From Bacteroidota bacterium (GTDB lineage: Bacteria; Bacteroidota; Bacteroidia; Chitinophagales; LD1), in NCBI GenBank assembly GCA_947457525.1, contig CANGXE010000079.1, positions 1 through 6,911 on the forward strand: a stretch of 6,911 nucleotides of DNA, given 5' to 3'. Numbering within the stretch: position 1 is the stretch's first letter; the number at the start of each line of letters is the position of its first letter. The notes beneath the pieces are model-generated. The model saw nothing but the letters and a program-made list of their open reading frames with translations, did not search any database and had not been told where the DNA came from. The position numbers and the translations under genes are program-made. Shown here piece by piece: positions 1 through 6,569 of this stretch.

Positions 1-107
1 AAAATTAAAAGGGTACCGCCCGCTATTTTAAATAATAAGAAAATAACTTGTGCGAATTCTGCATAGTTTGAAAATGCACCCCATCCGTTTACTTCAAGTA
101 AGATCAT
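1..107 (-). CDS. Partial N-terminus of an unrecognised, probably membrane, protein running off the left edge
   Basis: Reading the minus strand from an ATG at 107-105 gives 35 open codons with no stop before the window edge. The first in-frame stop upstream of the ATG is at 134-132, so this is a complete N-terminal reading frame truncated by the window. The peptide starts MILLEVNGWGAFSNY and continues into a hydrophobic stretch (about residues 21-35, with VIFLLF and a GGTLLI end) that looks like the start of a transmembrane helix. The leader before the ATG is the A-rich run AAATAAAAACAAA, the kind of start context seen ahead of Bacteroidota genes. It would be transcribed divergently from the helicase gene. 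I do not recognise the family and assign no function. With only 35 residues visible, a chance open frame cannot be excluded, but start context, composition and divergent position favour a real gene. Confidence 0.55.
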   Translation of the reverse strand, partial: MILLEVNGWGAFSNYAEFAQVIFLLFKIAGGTLLI

Positions 108-191
108 TTTGTTTTTATTTGTTTGCGAATATTAGCATTAAATATTGTGCCGAATTTTCACATCAGCAGCTAAAAATATACGCGCCCACAA
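108..191. promoter_or_regulatory. Divergent intergenic region, likely holding promoters of both flanking genes
   Basis: These 84 AT-rich bases separate the minus-strand partial gene from the plus-strand helicase, so both promoters should lie here or extend into the genes. Bacteroidota primary promoters resemble TTTG near -33 and TAnnTTTG near -7. On the plus strand a TTTG at 122-125 is followed about 17 bases later by TATTGTG (143-149), an imperfect -7 element. On the minus strand TATATTTTT (complement of 172-180) is one base off the -7 consensus. Neither is a convincing full match; the location is better supported than the individual boxes. No hairpin, long inverted repeat or Shine-Dalgarno sequence was seen. 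Confidence 0.35.
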
Positions 192-2303
192 ATGAACACA
201 GAATTGATTAAAGATTTATGCATCAAGGGCTCAAAAGCATATTTTGATTATTTGTTGAAATCCGGCAGAGGACTAAATGAAGTAGACGTTTGGGGCATTG
301 ATGTGATAGACCGTACCCAACGTTTACTGCGTATTCGTTTGTCTAAAAAAATATTTGACACTGAGGCATTGACTTTGCGTATACTTGGCGACACGGATGA
401 CGTCTTGCCTGATCATTTTACCGTCATCGAATATGAAGCGGAGAAAAGCACACTTTATCTAGAAGCTAAACCCGATTTATTCTTTAGACTAAGTACACTT
501 CGGGCAGCTCAAGTGAAAGTGATTGCCGATATGAAGTTTTTGGTGGAGCGGGTGAGTGATTGGTTTTCTAAAAAAGGAGAATATATACAGCTGCCAACAA
601 ATGTTTCTCCACTAGCTCATTTGGCAAACAACTTTCCGTTTATTCCACCGTTGCAACCCAGCAGTGATCAAGTAGATGCAGTGCAAACTGCATTGACACA
701 GCCCATTAGTTACATCTGGGGCGCACCTGGCACCGGAAAAACACAAATGGTGCTGGCGAATATTATTGTTCAATACGTAAAACAAAACAAGCGTTGTTTA
801 ATTCTTGCACCAACAAACACCGCACTGGAGCAAGTGCTTCGTGGAGTTATTCGCTTGAGCGATGCAGCAGGAATTCCCAGAGATAAATTTTTGCGACTAG
901 GTCATACGTCTAAAGCATTTGCCGAGCAGTTTTCGGAAGTGTGTGAAGCGCATGGCATACAGTCACAGCGAATGCAAGTGGAGCGACAAATTAGCGTACT
1001 CAAGAACTTGATGCGTAAAGAGAATGTAGCTGCCGAAAATCTGGTGCAACCGCTCGAAGAAGCCGCAGAAAAAATGATGGAGTTGAAAGTTTTGTATCAA
1101 ACAGCCACAGAGAAAAAAACAGCACAGAAACTCATCAAAGCTTTACTCAAAGAAACCGGAAAACTCTTGGCAAAAGCTCCGCAAACAAAAACTATGGGCG
1201 CTGAGTTGGATGCAGACACATTAGAACCAACTTTAATTTATACTCAAAATTTAATAGTACAGTTTAAGCGCGATGAGGCGGTGCTTCAGTCAAGAGCAAC
1301 AGAGCTTTCAAGCTTACCTGAGTCAGAGTTAAAAGAAATGCTCAATGAGCTAGAACAATCGCGTGATAAAATGACGGTGTCCAACGAGCGCGCTAAAAAA
1401 GCAAACATCATTGCAGCCACTTTGGATGGCTATATCTATCGTTTTGTTGAAGACGAATTGAATGTAGATCATATTTTTTTGGATGAAGCCGGTTATGCTT
1501 GCGCGATCAAAGCTATGCCTTTGTTTAAGGGCAATGTGCCGGTCACGTTTTTGGGTGACCATAAGCAACTGCCGCCTGTCTGCGAGATGAATGACATGGA
1601 TATGCAAGCCGAAGACAAGCAACCGGTGTTTGTTTGGTCGAAATCAGCTATTCATCTTTTTCGTTTGTTTGAACAAACCGAGGAAGAAGCTTTTTTGAGC
1701 TACATGAACAATCAAGAAACGCTTAGTAACAAACTTGCTCGAGCCGATTTGCGTCACACGCATCGTTTTGGTGCGCAATTGGCAGAAGTGCTTAATCAAT
1801 ACGTTTACCAAAATGGATTTGGAAGCAATCAAGAGCGAGGCGAAACAGAGATTTACGTGGTAGACACCTCGAGCGCTGTGCCGCAGCCACGAAACCAATA
1901 TGACAAACCTACTCGTGAGAGTGAAGAAGAAGTATTTGCTATTCGGCAATTTCTACAAGCCAATCCGCTAAGTGATTTTGCTATTATCACACCCTACGTT
2001 AATCAAGTAAAAATATTGGGAAAGGCACTGCCAAGCGAGCGCAGCGATGGACGAATTATGACGGTACACGCCTCGCAAGGTAAAGAATGGGATAATGTGA
2101 TTTTAAGTGTGGTGGATACTGATAAAAAATGGTTTACAGACACAAGATCAGAAAAGTCGAGAGGTTTGTTTTTAATTAATACAGCAGTAAGTCGCGCCCG
2201 CAAACGTTTGATTATATTTTGCAACGCGTCATATTGGAAAAAACAAAATGGCCAACTGATCAAAGGGTTACTTGATGTGGCTGAACCTTGGCATTTGTTA
2301 TAG
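192..2303 (+). CDS. Superfamily 1B helicase of the Upf1/DNA2/NAM7 type (AAA_11/AAA_12 domains)
   Basis: This 703-residue protein has the ordered motifs of a Upf1-like ATP-dependent nucleic-acid helicase. Walker A GAPGTGKT is at 177-184, motif Ia APTNTALE at 206-213, motif Ic IIAATLDGY at 406-414, Walker B DEAG at 431-434, motif III GDHKQLPP at 455-462, a motif IV-like HTHRFG at 522-527, motif V TVHASQGKEWD at 624-634 and motif VI NTAVSRARKRL at 663-673. Between Ia and Ic, residues about 255-400 form a charged, helix-rich insertion like the 1B/1C 'stalk' of Upf1 relatives. Residues 1-150 form an N-terminal region with no motif I recognise. All catalytic motifs look intact, so it should be an active cytoplasmic ATPase. 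Whether it acts on DNA or RNA, and in which process, cannot be read from the sequence. The ATG at 192 is the first start after an in-frame stop at 171-173. The stop overlaps the convergent lpxD-like gene. Confidence 0.93.
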   Translation: MNTELIKDLCIKGSKAYFDYLLKSGRGLNEVDVWGIDVIDRTQRLLRIRLSKKIFDTEALTLRILGDTDDVLPDHFTVIEYEAEKSTLYLEAKPDLFFRLSTLRAAQVKVIADMKFLVERVSDWFSKKGEYIQLPTNVSPLAHLANNFPFIPPLQPSSDQVDAVQTALTQPISYIWGAPGTGKTQMVLANIIVQYVKQNKRCLILAPTNTALEQVLRGVIRLSDAAGIPRDKFLRLGHTSKAFAEQFSEVCEAHGIQSQRMQVERQISVLKNLMRKENVAAENLVQPLEEAAEKMMELKVLYQTATEKKTAQKLIKALLKETGKLLAKAPQTKTMGAELDADTLEPTLIYTQNLIVQFKRDEAVLQSRATELSSLPESELKEMLNELEQSRDKMTVSNERAKKANIIAATLDGYIYRFVEDELNVDHIFLDEAGYACAIKAMPLFKGNVPVTFLGDHKQLPPVCEMNDMDMQAEDKQPVFVWSKSAIHLFRLFEQTEEEAFLSYMNNQETLSNKLARADLRHTHRFGAQLAEVLNQYVYQNGFGSNQERGETEIYVVDTSSAVPQPRNQYDKPTRESEEEVFAIRQFLQANPLSDFAIITPYVNQVKILGKALPSERSDGRIMTVHASQGKEWDNVILSVVDTDKKWFTDTRSEKSRGLFLINTAVSRARKRLIIFCNASYWKKQNGQLIKGLLDVAEPWHLL
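2298..2303. other. Six-base convergent overlap of helicase and lpxD-like stop codons
   Basis: The hexamer TTATAG serves both genes. On the plus strand it is Leu-stop (TTA TAG), ending the helicase; on the minus strand its complement CTATAA is Leu-stop (CTA TAA), ending the LpxD-like protein. Each stop codon is read as the other gene's last leucine codon. No terminator hairpin with a T-run was seen around this junction on either strand. Confidence 0.9.
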
Positions 2304-3233
2304 CTTTCTCAATTTTTCCCATAGTTCGGGCAGTTGTTTGATGATAGCTGTTTGCTTGGCAAAAACTCTTGCCTCCTCTGCCGGACTGCCGATATATGTT
2401 TTGCCTCCGGCTAATGATTTGGGCACAGCGCTAGTAGCCATCACCACGGCTCGGTCGCCAATTTCAATGTTTTTATTAACGGCCACCTTGCCATACAAGA
2501 TAACCCAATTGCCAACTTTTGTATTTCCGGCAATGCCCACTTGACCGGCAATAATGCAATGCTCCCCAATTTTTACATCATGACCAATGTGTACTTGGTC
2601 GTCAATTTTTGTGCCTTTGCCAATCACAGTGTCAGAGGAAACACCCGCATCAATCGTGCAGCCTGCTCCAATCTCTACATCATTGGCTAATACCACTTTT
2701 CCTGCGCTGTGCATTTTATCGTAATGAGTAGATTGTTTTTTATAATAAAAAGCATCGGAGCCAATGGTAGAGTTGGCGTGAACAATAACATTGTCGCCAA
2801 TTTCGGTATAGGGATAAATTGTCACATTCGGATGTATCACACAATTTTCGCCTATGCGTACATTTTCGCCAATATAAGCGTTGGGGTAAATAAAACTTCC
2901 TTCTCCAATTTTTGCCGAAAGCGCAATTGCATTGGTGCTGCGCAACTCGGGTTTAAAGCGCTCGGCTATATAATTGTAGGCTAAAAATGGATTGGTATTG
3001 TATAACAGAGTTTTGCCAATAGGAACTTCTATTCTCTTGTTGATAAGCACAAAAGAGGCTTTCGATTTGAGCGTAAAATCATAATATTTTTCGTGGTCAA
3101 CAAAGGTCAAATCACCGGGTTCTACGTTATGAATTTCATTTAAGCCAAAAACTACGGCTAAGCCATCGCCAATCACTTCAGAGTTTGTCCAATCGGCAAT
3201 CTGTTTGGCCGTTATACTTTCTTTAAATTTCAT
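2298..3233 (-). CDS. lpxD: LpxD-family UDP-3-O-acylglucosamine N-acyltransferase, short Bacteroidota-type paralogue
   Basis: The 311-residue product has an LpxD-like N-terminal domain (about 5-95, including VEPGDLTFVDHEKY) followed by a left-handed parallel beta-helix of hexapeptide repeats from about 105 to 285 (IGENVRIGENCVIHPNVTIY, then VEIGAGCTIDAG). The QVHIGHDVKIG segment aligns with E. coli LpxD around catalytic His239, placing the likely catalytic histidine at His218. The C-terminus (about 286-311) is a short helix. LpxD transfers a 3-hydroxyacyl chain from acyl-ACP to the 2-amino group of UDP-3-O-acyl-glucosamine, the third step of lipid A synthesis, at the inner cytoplasmic face. 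At 311 residues it is shorter than typical LpxD (about 340), and the usual DGFGY segment reads SDAFYYKK here. That matches a second, shorter LpxD-like form I recall from Bacteroidota, so lipid A may not be its substrate. The family call is firm; the symbol is tentative. No other lipid A genes are adjacent. Confidence 0.85.
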   Translation of the reverse strand: MKFKESITAKQIADWTNSEVIGDGLAVVFGLNEIHNVEPGDLTFVDHEKYYDFTLKSKASFVLINKRIEVPIGKTLLYNTNPFLAYNYIAERFKPELRSTNAIALSAKIGEGSFIYPNAYIGENVRIGENCVIHPNVTIYPYTEIGDNVIVHANSTIGSDAFYYKKQSTHYDKMHSAGKVVLANDVEIGAGCTIDAGVSSDTVIGKGTKIDDQVHIGHDVKIGEHCIIAGQVGIAGNTKVGNWVILYGKVAVNKNIEIGDRAVVMATSAVPKSLAGGKTYIGSPAEEARVFAKQTAIIKQLPELWEKLRKL

Positions 3234-3341
3234 ACATCGAATATAGCTACCAGTTCAAAATCAAAGTATAAACTATGTGAAATAAAAATACCGGCTTAAT
3301 TCTTTTTCTCTACTACATTCGCAAAGCTTAAATCAAAAATC
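3234..3341. promoter_or_regulatory. Divergent intergenic region between lpxD-like gene and gcvT, likely two promoters
   Basis: These 108 AT-rich bases lie between the starts of two divergent genes. On the minus strand TATACTTTG (complement of 3262-3270) resembles the Bacteroidota -7 element TAnnTTTG with one extra base; it would start transcription about 22 bases upstream of the lpxD-like ATG. On the plus strand TACATTCG at 3314-3321 is one base off the same consensus, about 20 bases ahead of the gcvT ATG. No convincing -33 TTTG is paired with either, so these are candidates only. No glycine-riboswitch-like structure is evident, and the leader left for gcvT is too short to hold one. Confidence 0.35.
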
Positions 3342-4421
3342 ATGAAAGAAACAGTTCTAAGTGCGCTACACACTTCTCTAGGCGCCAAAATGGCGGAATT
3401 TGCAGGTTATAATATGCCTATAGTTTATTCGAGTATAAACGAAGAGCACAAAGCCGTGCGTAACAGTGTGGGCGTTTTTGATGTGAGCCATATGGGAGAG
3501 TTTTTGCTGAAAGGCGAAAAAGCGTTGGACTTAATTCAGTTAGTGACCACAAACGATGCCTCTAAATTAACAAATGGGAAAGTACAATACAGCTGTATGC
3601 CAAACGATACAGGCGGAATTGTAGATGATTTGTTGGTTTATCGTTGGGATGAGAATGAATATTACTTAGTTGTTAATGCATCAAACATCGAGAAGGATTG
3701 GAATTGGATAAAAGAGCACAATACTTTTGGTGTGGAAATGAAAAACTTGAGCGATGACATGAGTTTGTTAGCAGTCCAAGGCCCAAATGCGTTGGCGACA
3801 CTTCAAAAACTTACATCGGTTAATTTGTCAGATATTCCTTATTACGCATTCGTAGGAGGCAGTATGGCCGGCATTGATGATGTGATTATTTCAAACACAG
3901 GTTACACTGGAGCCGGAGGTTTTGAAATTTATATCTGGAACAAAGACGCTCGCGCTATGTGGGATGCTATTTTTGAAGCAGGAAAAGAGTTTGGCATTGT
4001 GCCAACGGGGCTAGCTTGTCGCGATACACTTCGCCTAGAAAAAGCATTTTGTTTATATGGTCATGACATTGACGATACCACTTCACCCATCGAAGCCGGT
4101 TTAGGTTGGATTACCAAATTCACCAAGAATTTTGTTCAATCAGATTATCACAAAGCCATCAAAGAAAATGGTTCAAAACGCAAACTCGTTGGATTCGAAA
4201 TTTTAGAAAAAGGTAAAATACCTCGTCAGCATTTTAAGATTAAAGATGCCGCAGGAAATGAAATTGGCGAAGTGACATCAGGCACCCAATCACCTACATT
4301 GGGTAAAGCTATTGGTTTGGCTTACGTTCAGTCGGCTCACGCTGCCATTGGTAGCGAAATCTTTGTAGACATTCGTAACCAAGCCATCAAAGCCACTGTG
4401 GTAAAAACTCCGTTTTTGTAA
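3342..4421 (+). CDS. gcvT: Glycine cleavage system T protein, aminomethyltransferase
   Basis: The 359-residue protein is full length for GcvT (about 360). This cytoplasmic, folate-dependent enzyme takes the aminomethyl group from lipoyl H-protein, releasing ammonia and forming 5,10-methylenetetrahydrofolate. Family hallmarks are visible in order: AGYNMPIVY (21-29), GVFDVSHMGEF (44-54), GGIVDDLLVYR (91-101) with the catalytic-region aspartates Asp95/Asp96, LLAVQGP (142-148), NTGYTGAGGFEIY (185-197), ACRDTLRLEKAFCLYGHDID (225-244), PIEAGLGW (249-256), and the C-terminal GEVTSGTQSPTLGKAIGLAYV (309-329). The usual GYTGEDGFEI reads GYTGAGGFEI, a mild variation. The ATG at 3342 starts at the normal family position and follows an A-rich leader without a Shine-Dalgarno sequence. 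The other glycine cleavage genes (gcvH, gcvP) are not in the window, so it seems to be a stand-alone transcription unit, as is common in Bacteroidota. Confidence 0.97.
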   Translation: MKETVLSALHTSLGAKMAEFAGYNMPIVYSSINEEHKAVRNSVGVFDVSHMGEFLLKGEKALDLIQLVTTNDASKLTNGKVQYSCMPNDTGGIVDDLLVYRWDENEYYLVVNASNIEKDWNWIKEHNTFGVEMKNLSDDMSLLAVQGPNALATLQKLTSVNLSDIPYYAFVGGSMAGIDDVIISNTGYTGAGGFEIYIWNKDARAMWDAIFEAGKEFGIVPTGLACRDTLRLEKAFCLYGHDIDDTTSPIEAGLGWITKFTKNFVQSDYHKAIKENGSKRKLVGFEILEKGKIPRQHFKIKDAAGNEIGEVTSGTQSPTLGKAIGLAYVQSAHAAIGSEIFVDIRNQAIKATVVKTPFL

Positions 4422-4422
4422 T

Positions 4423-5037
4423 TTACTGCACAAGCGAAAACACATATAACGTTTCTAATGCAATCTGTCGGCAGCGAGTGTCATACTGGGTGTCTTGCTG
4501 TAGTGTATTATCAAAGGCTTTTGGATCTTCATATGTAGTGCCAATCCTCAATTCCACGTCCGGAATAAATGGACAGTTTTCATCTGCGTCAGAGCAAGTC
4601 ATAACTGCTGCAAACTGTCTTTCCGGATTAGCTGTGTTATCGTAAACTTTCGAAAAACAAGTGGTGCTTAACTCATCACCAAACTGAACAGTGTAAACAG
4701 GATTAGCTTTACTTTCATCTTTAGTATTTATGGTAAAACCGATTCGCTTTAAAGCATTGATGGCATTCGGATGAAAAGCTGTGGCTTCTGTGCCTCCTGA
4801 AAAACTGCTGACTTGTTTTACGTTGAAATAGTTTGCTGCTACAGCCGCCCACACTTGCCCAAAATGACTTCTGCGTGAGTTGTGCGTACACACATACAGC
4901 AATTGAGTCGGTTGACCACTCGAATTTTTTTGCTGAATGTAATCGGACACTTTTTGAAGCAGTAATTTTCGTTCAGCATTGATTTCATCAAAATGCGTAA
5001 CTAATTCACTGCAATAATTTTGAATAGATAGATACAT
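4423..5037 (-). CDS. arsC: Thioredoxin-coupled-type arsenate reductase (low-molecular-weight tyrosine phosphatase fold)
   Basis: The product (204 residues) reduces arsenate to arsenite in the cytoplasm. Its P-loop CTHNSRRS (CX5RS, Cys50 and Arg56) lies after a helical N-terminal extension of about 40 residues. CSDADENC supplies Cys148 and Cys155, spaced seven residues apart exactly like Cys82/Cys89 of staphylococcal pI258 ArsC, and Asp171-Pro172 fits the general-acid DP loop. All three redox cysteines of the thioredoxin-linked mechanism are thus present, which argues for arsenate reductase rather than plain tyrosine phosphatase. The non-essential Cys15 of pI258 ArsC is an arginine here (NSRRS for NSCRS). 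I chose the ATG at 5037; a TTG directly before it (5040-5038) would add one residue. It is the last gene of the arsenic operon, 12 bases after acr3, and its stop is one base from that of the convergent gcvT. Confidence 0.9.
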   Translation of the reverse strand: MYLSIQNYCSELVTHFDEINAERKLLLQKVSDYIQQKNSSGQPTQLLYVCTHNSRRSHFGQVWAAVAANYFNVKQVSSFSGGTEATAFHPNAINALKRIGFTINTKDESKANPVYTVQFGDELSTTCFSKVYDNTANPERQFAAVMTCSDADENCPFIPDVELRIGTTYEDPKAFDNTLQQDTQYDTRCRQIALETLYVFSLVQ

Positions 5038-5049
5038 CAATGTCAGTTT

Positions 5050-6060
5050 TTAATATCGCCACTTGTTGGCTAAAGCAACCAATGAAAGCATAACAGGAAC
5101 TTCAATTAAAACACCTACCACTGTGGCCAATGATGCGCCTGAGTTTAAACCAAACAAAGCTATTGCAACAGCAACGGATAACTCAAAAAAATTGCTCGCC
5201 CCAATCATGGCAGCGGGTGCGCAAATATTATGTGGCAACTTTAAGTAGCGCCCAATGAACCATGATAAAAAAAAGATAAAGTAAGTCTGAATAGTAAGCG
5301 GAATAGCAATCAGAAGAATGTCAAAAGGTTGGTTCAAAATCTTTTCTCCTTGGAAAGCAAATAACAACACAAGCGTTGATAAAAGTGCCAAAATGGAGAT
5401 AGGTTTTAAGCGACTTAAAAATGCTTCCTTGAACCATTGTTCTCCTTTCGCTTTTATCAAATATTTATTGCTCAAATAACCTGTAAGCAAAGGAATAACT
5501 ACGAAAATGAAAACAGAAGAAATCAATACATCATAAGGGATTTCAATCTGAGTAATGCCCAATAAAAACTTAACAATGGGAATGAACAAAACCAATAGTA
5601 TCAAGTCGTTAACAGAAACTTGTACCAGCGTGTAGTTGGCATCACCTTTCGTGAGGTATGACCAGACAAATACCATGGCAGTACAAGGTGCTGCTCCGAG
5701 CAAAATTGCTCCGGCAATGTATTGTTCGGCATCTTTGGGACTCATCCAAGCATCATAGAGATTGCTAAAAAACAGCCATGCAAAAAACGCCATTGAAAAT
5801 GGCTTGACTACCCAGTTGATAAACACCGTGAGACCTATACCTTTCCAGTTTTTTGAAACGTCTTTAACAGAGTTAAAATCAATTTGCACCATCATGGGGT
5901 AAATCATCAACCAAACTAAAATGGCGACAGGAATATTGACTTTGGCAATTTCCATGCTGCTCAACACTTGGATAGAGTCTCCGACTATCTGCCCAAGACC
6001 GATACCAATAGCGATACACGCCAACACCCAATAGGTTAAATATTTTTCAAAAGCTCCCAT
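5050..6060 (-). CDS. acr3: Acr3-family arsenite efflux permease
   Basis: This 336-residue protein is an inner-membrane carrier with about ten predicted transmembrane segments, the normal size for Acr3 (also annotated ArsB, though unrelated to the E. coli ArsB family). It exports arsenite, and in some members antimonite, using the proton motive force. Seen features: MVQIDFNSVKD (57-67) after the second helix, INWVVKPFSMAFFAW (81-95), and GAAPCTAMVFVWSYLTKGD (122-140) with the conserved Cys126 in the fourth helix, equivalent to the cysteine needed for transport in studied Acr3 proteins. NDLILL follows at 151-156, and the late helix has GVLIEVPVML (316-325) with the conserved Glu320. No truncation is seen. 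It lies 18 bases after the DUF6428 gene and 12 before arsC, so it should share their ArsR-controlled transcript. The ATG at 6060 follows a short A/T-rich leader. Confidence 0.96.
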   Translation of the reverse strand: MGAFEKYLTYWVLACIAIGIGLGQIVGDSIQVLSSMEIAKVNIPVAILVWLMIYPMMVQIDFNSVKDVSKNWKGIGLTVFINWVVKPFSMAFFAWLFFSNLYDAWMSPKDAEQYIAGAILLGAAPCTAMVFVWSYLTKGDANYTLVQVSVNDLILLVLFIPIVKFLLGITQIEIPYDVLISSVFIFVVIPLLTGYLSNKYLIKAKGEQWFKEAFLSRLKPISILALLSTLVLLFAFQGEKILNQPFDILLIAIPLTIQTYFIFFLSWFIGRYLKLPHNICAPAAMIGASNFFELSVAVAIALFGLNSGASLATVVGVLIEVPVMLSLVALANKWRY

Positions 6061-6078
6061 TTACATAATGATTTTTTG

Positions 6079-6552
6079 TTAACAGCAACCACCGCCAGGG
6101 GTGCAGCAACCGGATGAAGCAGAGGTTAATTCAGCAAGATTTACTTTCAATTTTTCAGGGCTGATGCCGCAGCTGTCTTGCGCCAAACAGTTAGTTTTTT
6201 TAGCCGTTAAAAGGAAATTTTCTCCTACTGTGGCTACACCATATTTCCCGATGGTATCACCTTGATATTCTACCTCTATATCCAAATCCTCATTGCCGAA
6301 AAGTGGTGAAGCGAGGTCAATGATTTTGGCTAATTTTTTGGGTTCGAGGCGATGTTCTACATCTCCGGACACCCACAATTGAAAATTGATACATTTTTCT
6401 ACACGGACAGTTCCACCGCAATCAATAAAATGCTTGGTGACCAATCCAGCTTCTGTGATATGAAAATGGCGCGGTACAAATTGGCCGGTGGGCAATACAA
6501 AGTTGAGCACTTTAAGTGTGTCTAATTGATTTTTGAATTCAGATAGTTTCAT
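6079..6552 (-). CDS. DUF6428-family protein of an arsenic operon, with cysteine-rich C-terminal tail
   Basis: This 157-residue cytoplasmic protein (no signal peptide or membrane helix) matches what I recall as DUF6428, a family often found in Bacteroidota arsenic operons; no biochemical function is known to me. The body has PRHFHITEAG (27-36), a histidine motif reminiscent of cupin-like metal sites, then TKHFIDCGG (39-47) and INFQLWVSGDVEHRLEP (55-71). A second cysteine pair lies in NCLAQDSCG (121-129, Cys122 and Cys128). The tail from about 145 is glycine- and cysteine-rich and ends CCTPGGGCC, four cysteines in the last nine residues. Its place between arsR and acr3, with gaps of 17 and 18 bases, implies co-regulation by arsenic. 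The histidines and soft thiols would suit As(III) or metal binding, perhaps as a chaperone feeding Acr3, but that is inference. The ATG at 6552 begins the conserved MKLSEF start. Confidence 0.82.
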   Translation of the reverse strand: MKLSEFKNQLDTLKVLNFVLPTGQFVPRHFHITEAGLVTKHFIDCGGTVRVEKCINFQLWVSGDVEHRLEPKKLAKIIDLASPLFGNEDLDIEVEYQGDTIGKYGVATVGENFLLTAKKTNCLAQDSCGISPEKLKVNLAELTSASSGCCTPGGGCC

Positions 6553-6569
6553 AATTTATGATTTAATGA

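Noticed and set aside
1350..2263. Three open frames of 86-101 codons on the minus strand inside the helicase gene (1350-1622, 1644-1949, 2003-2263).
   Set aside because: They lie wholly opposite a strongly supported helicase frame, overlap its conserved motifs, and their products show no recognisable domain. They are antisense shadows.
2105..2500. Possible repeat array, from repeated short motifs in the lpxD-like coding region and nearby.
   Set aside because: The recurring GCCAAT-like words further along this gene (minus-strand ATTGGC) encode the repeated Ile-Gly steps of hexapeptide turns; there are no regular spacers or identical repeats that would indicate CRISPR.
2272..2984. Two plus-strand open frames (2272-2544 and 2709-2984) opposite the lpxD-like gene.
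   Set aside because: Their patterned hydrophobic composition mirrors the hexapeptide repeat codons of the beta-helix on the other strand. No independent start context or homology is seen.
3234..3341. Glycine riboswitch upstream of gcvT.
   Set aside because: The spacer is only 108 bases and shared with a divergent promoter, and no tandem aptamer-like helices or conserved purine-rich loops are seen.
5063..5248. A 61-codon plus-strand open frame opposite acr3.
   Set aside because: It is antisense to the conserved C-terminal helices of Acr3 and looks like a compositional shadow.
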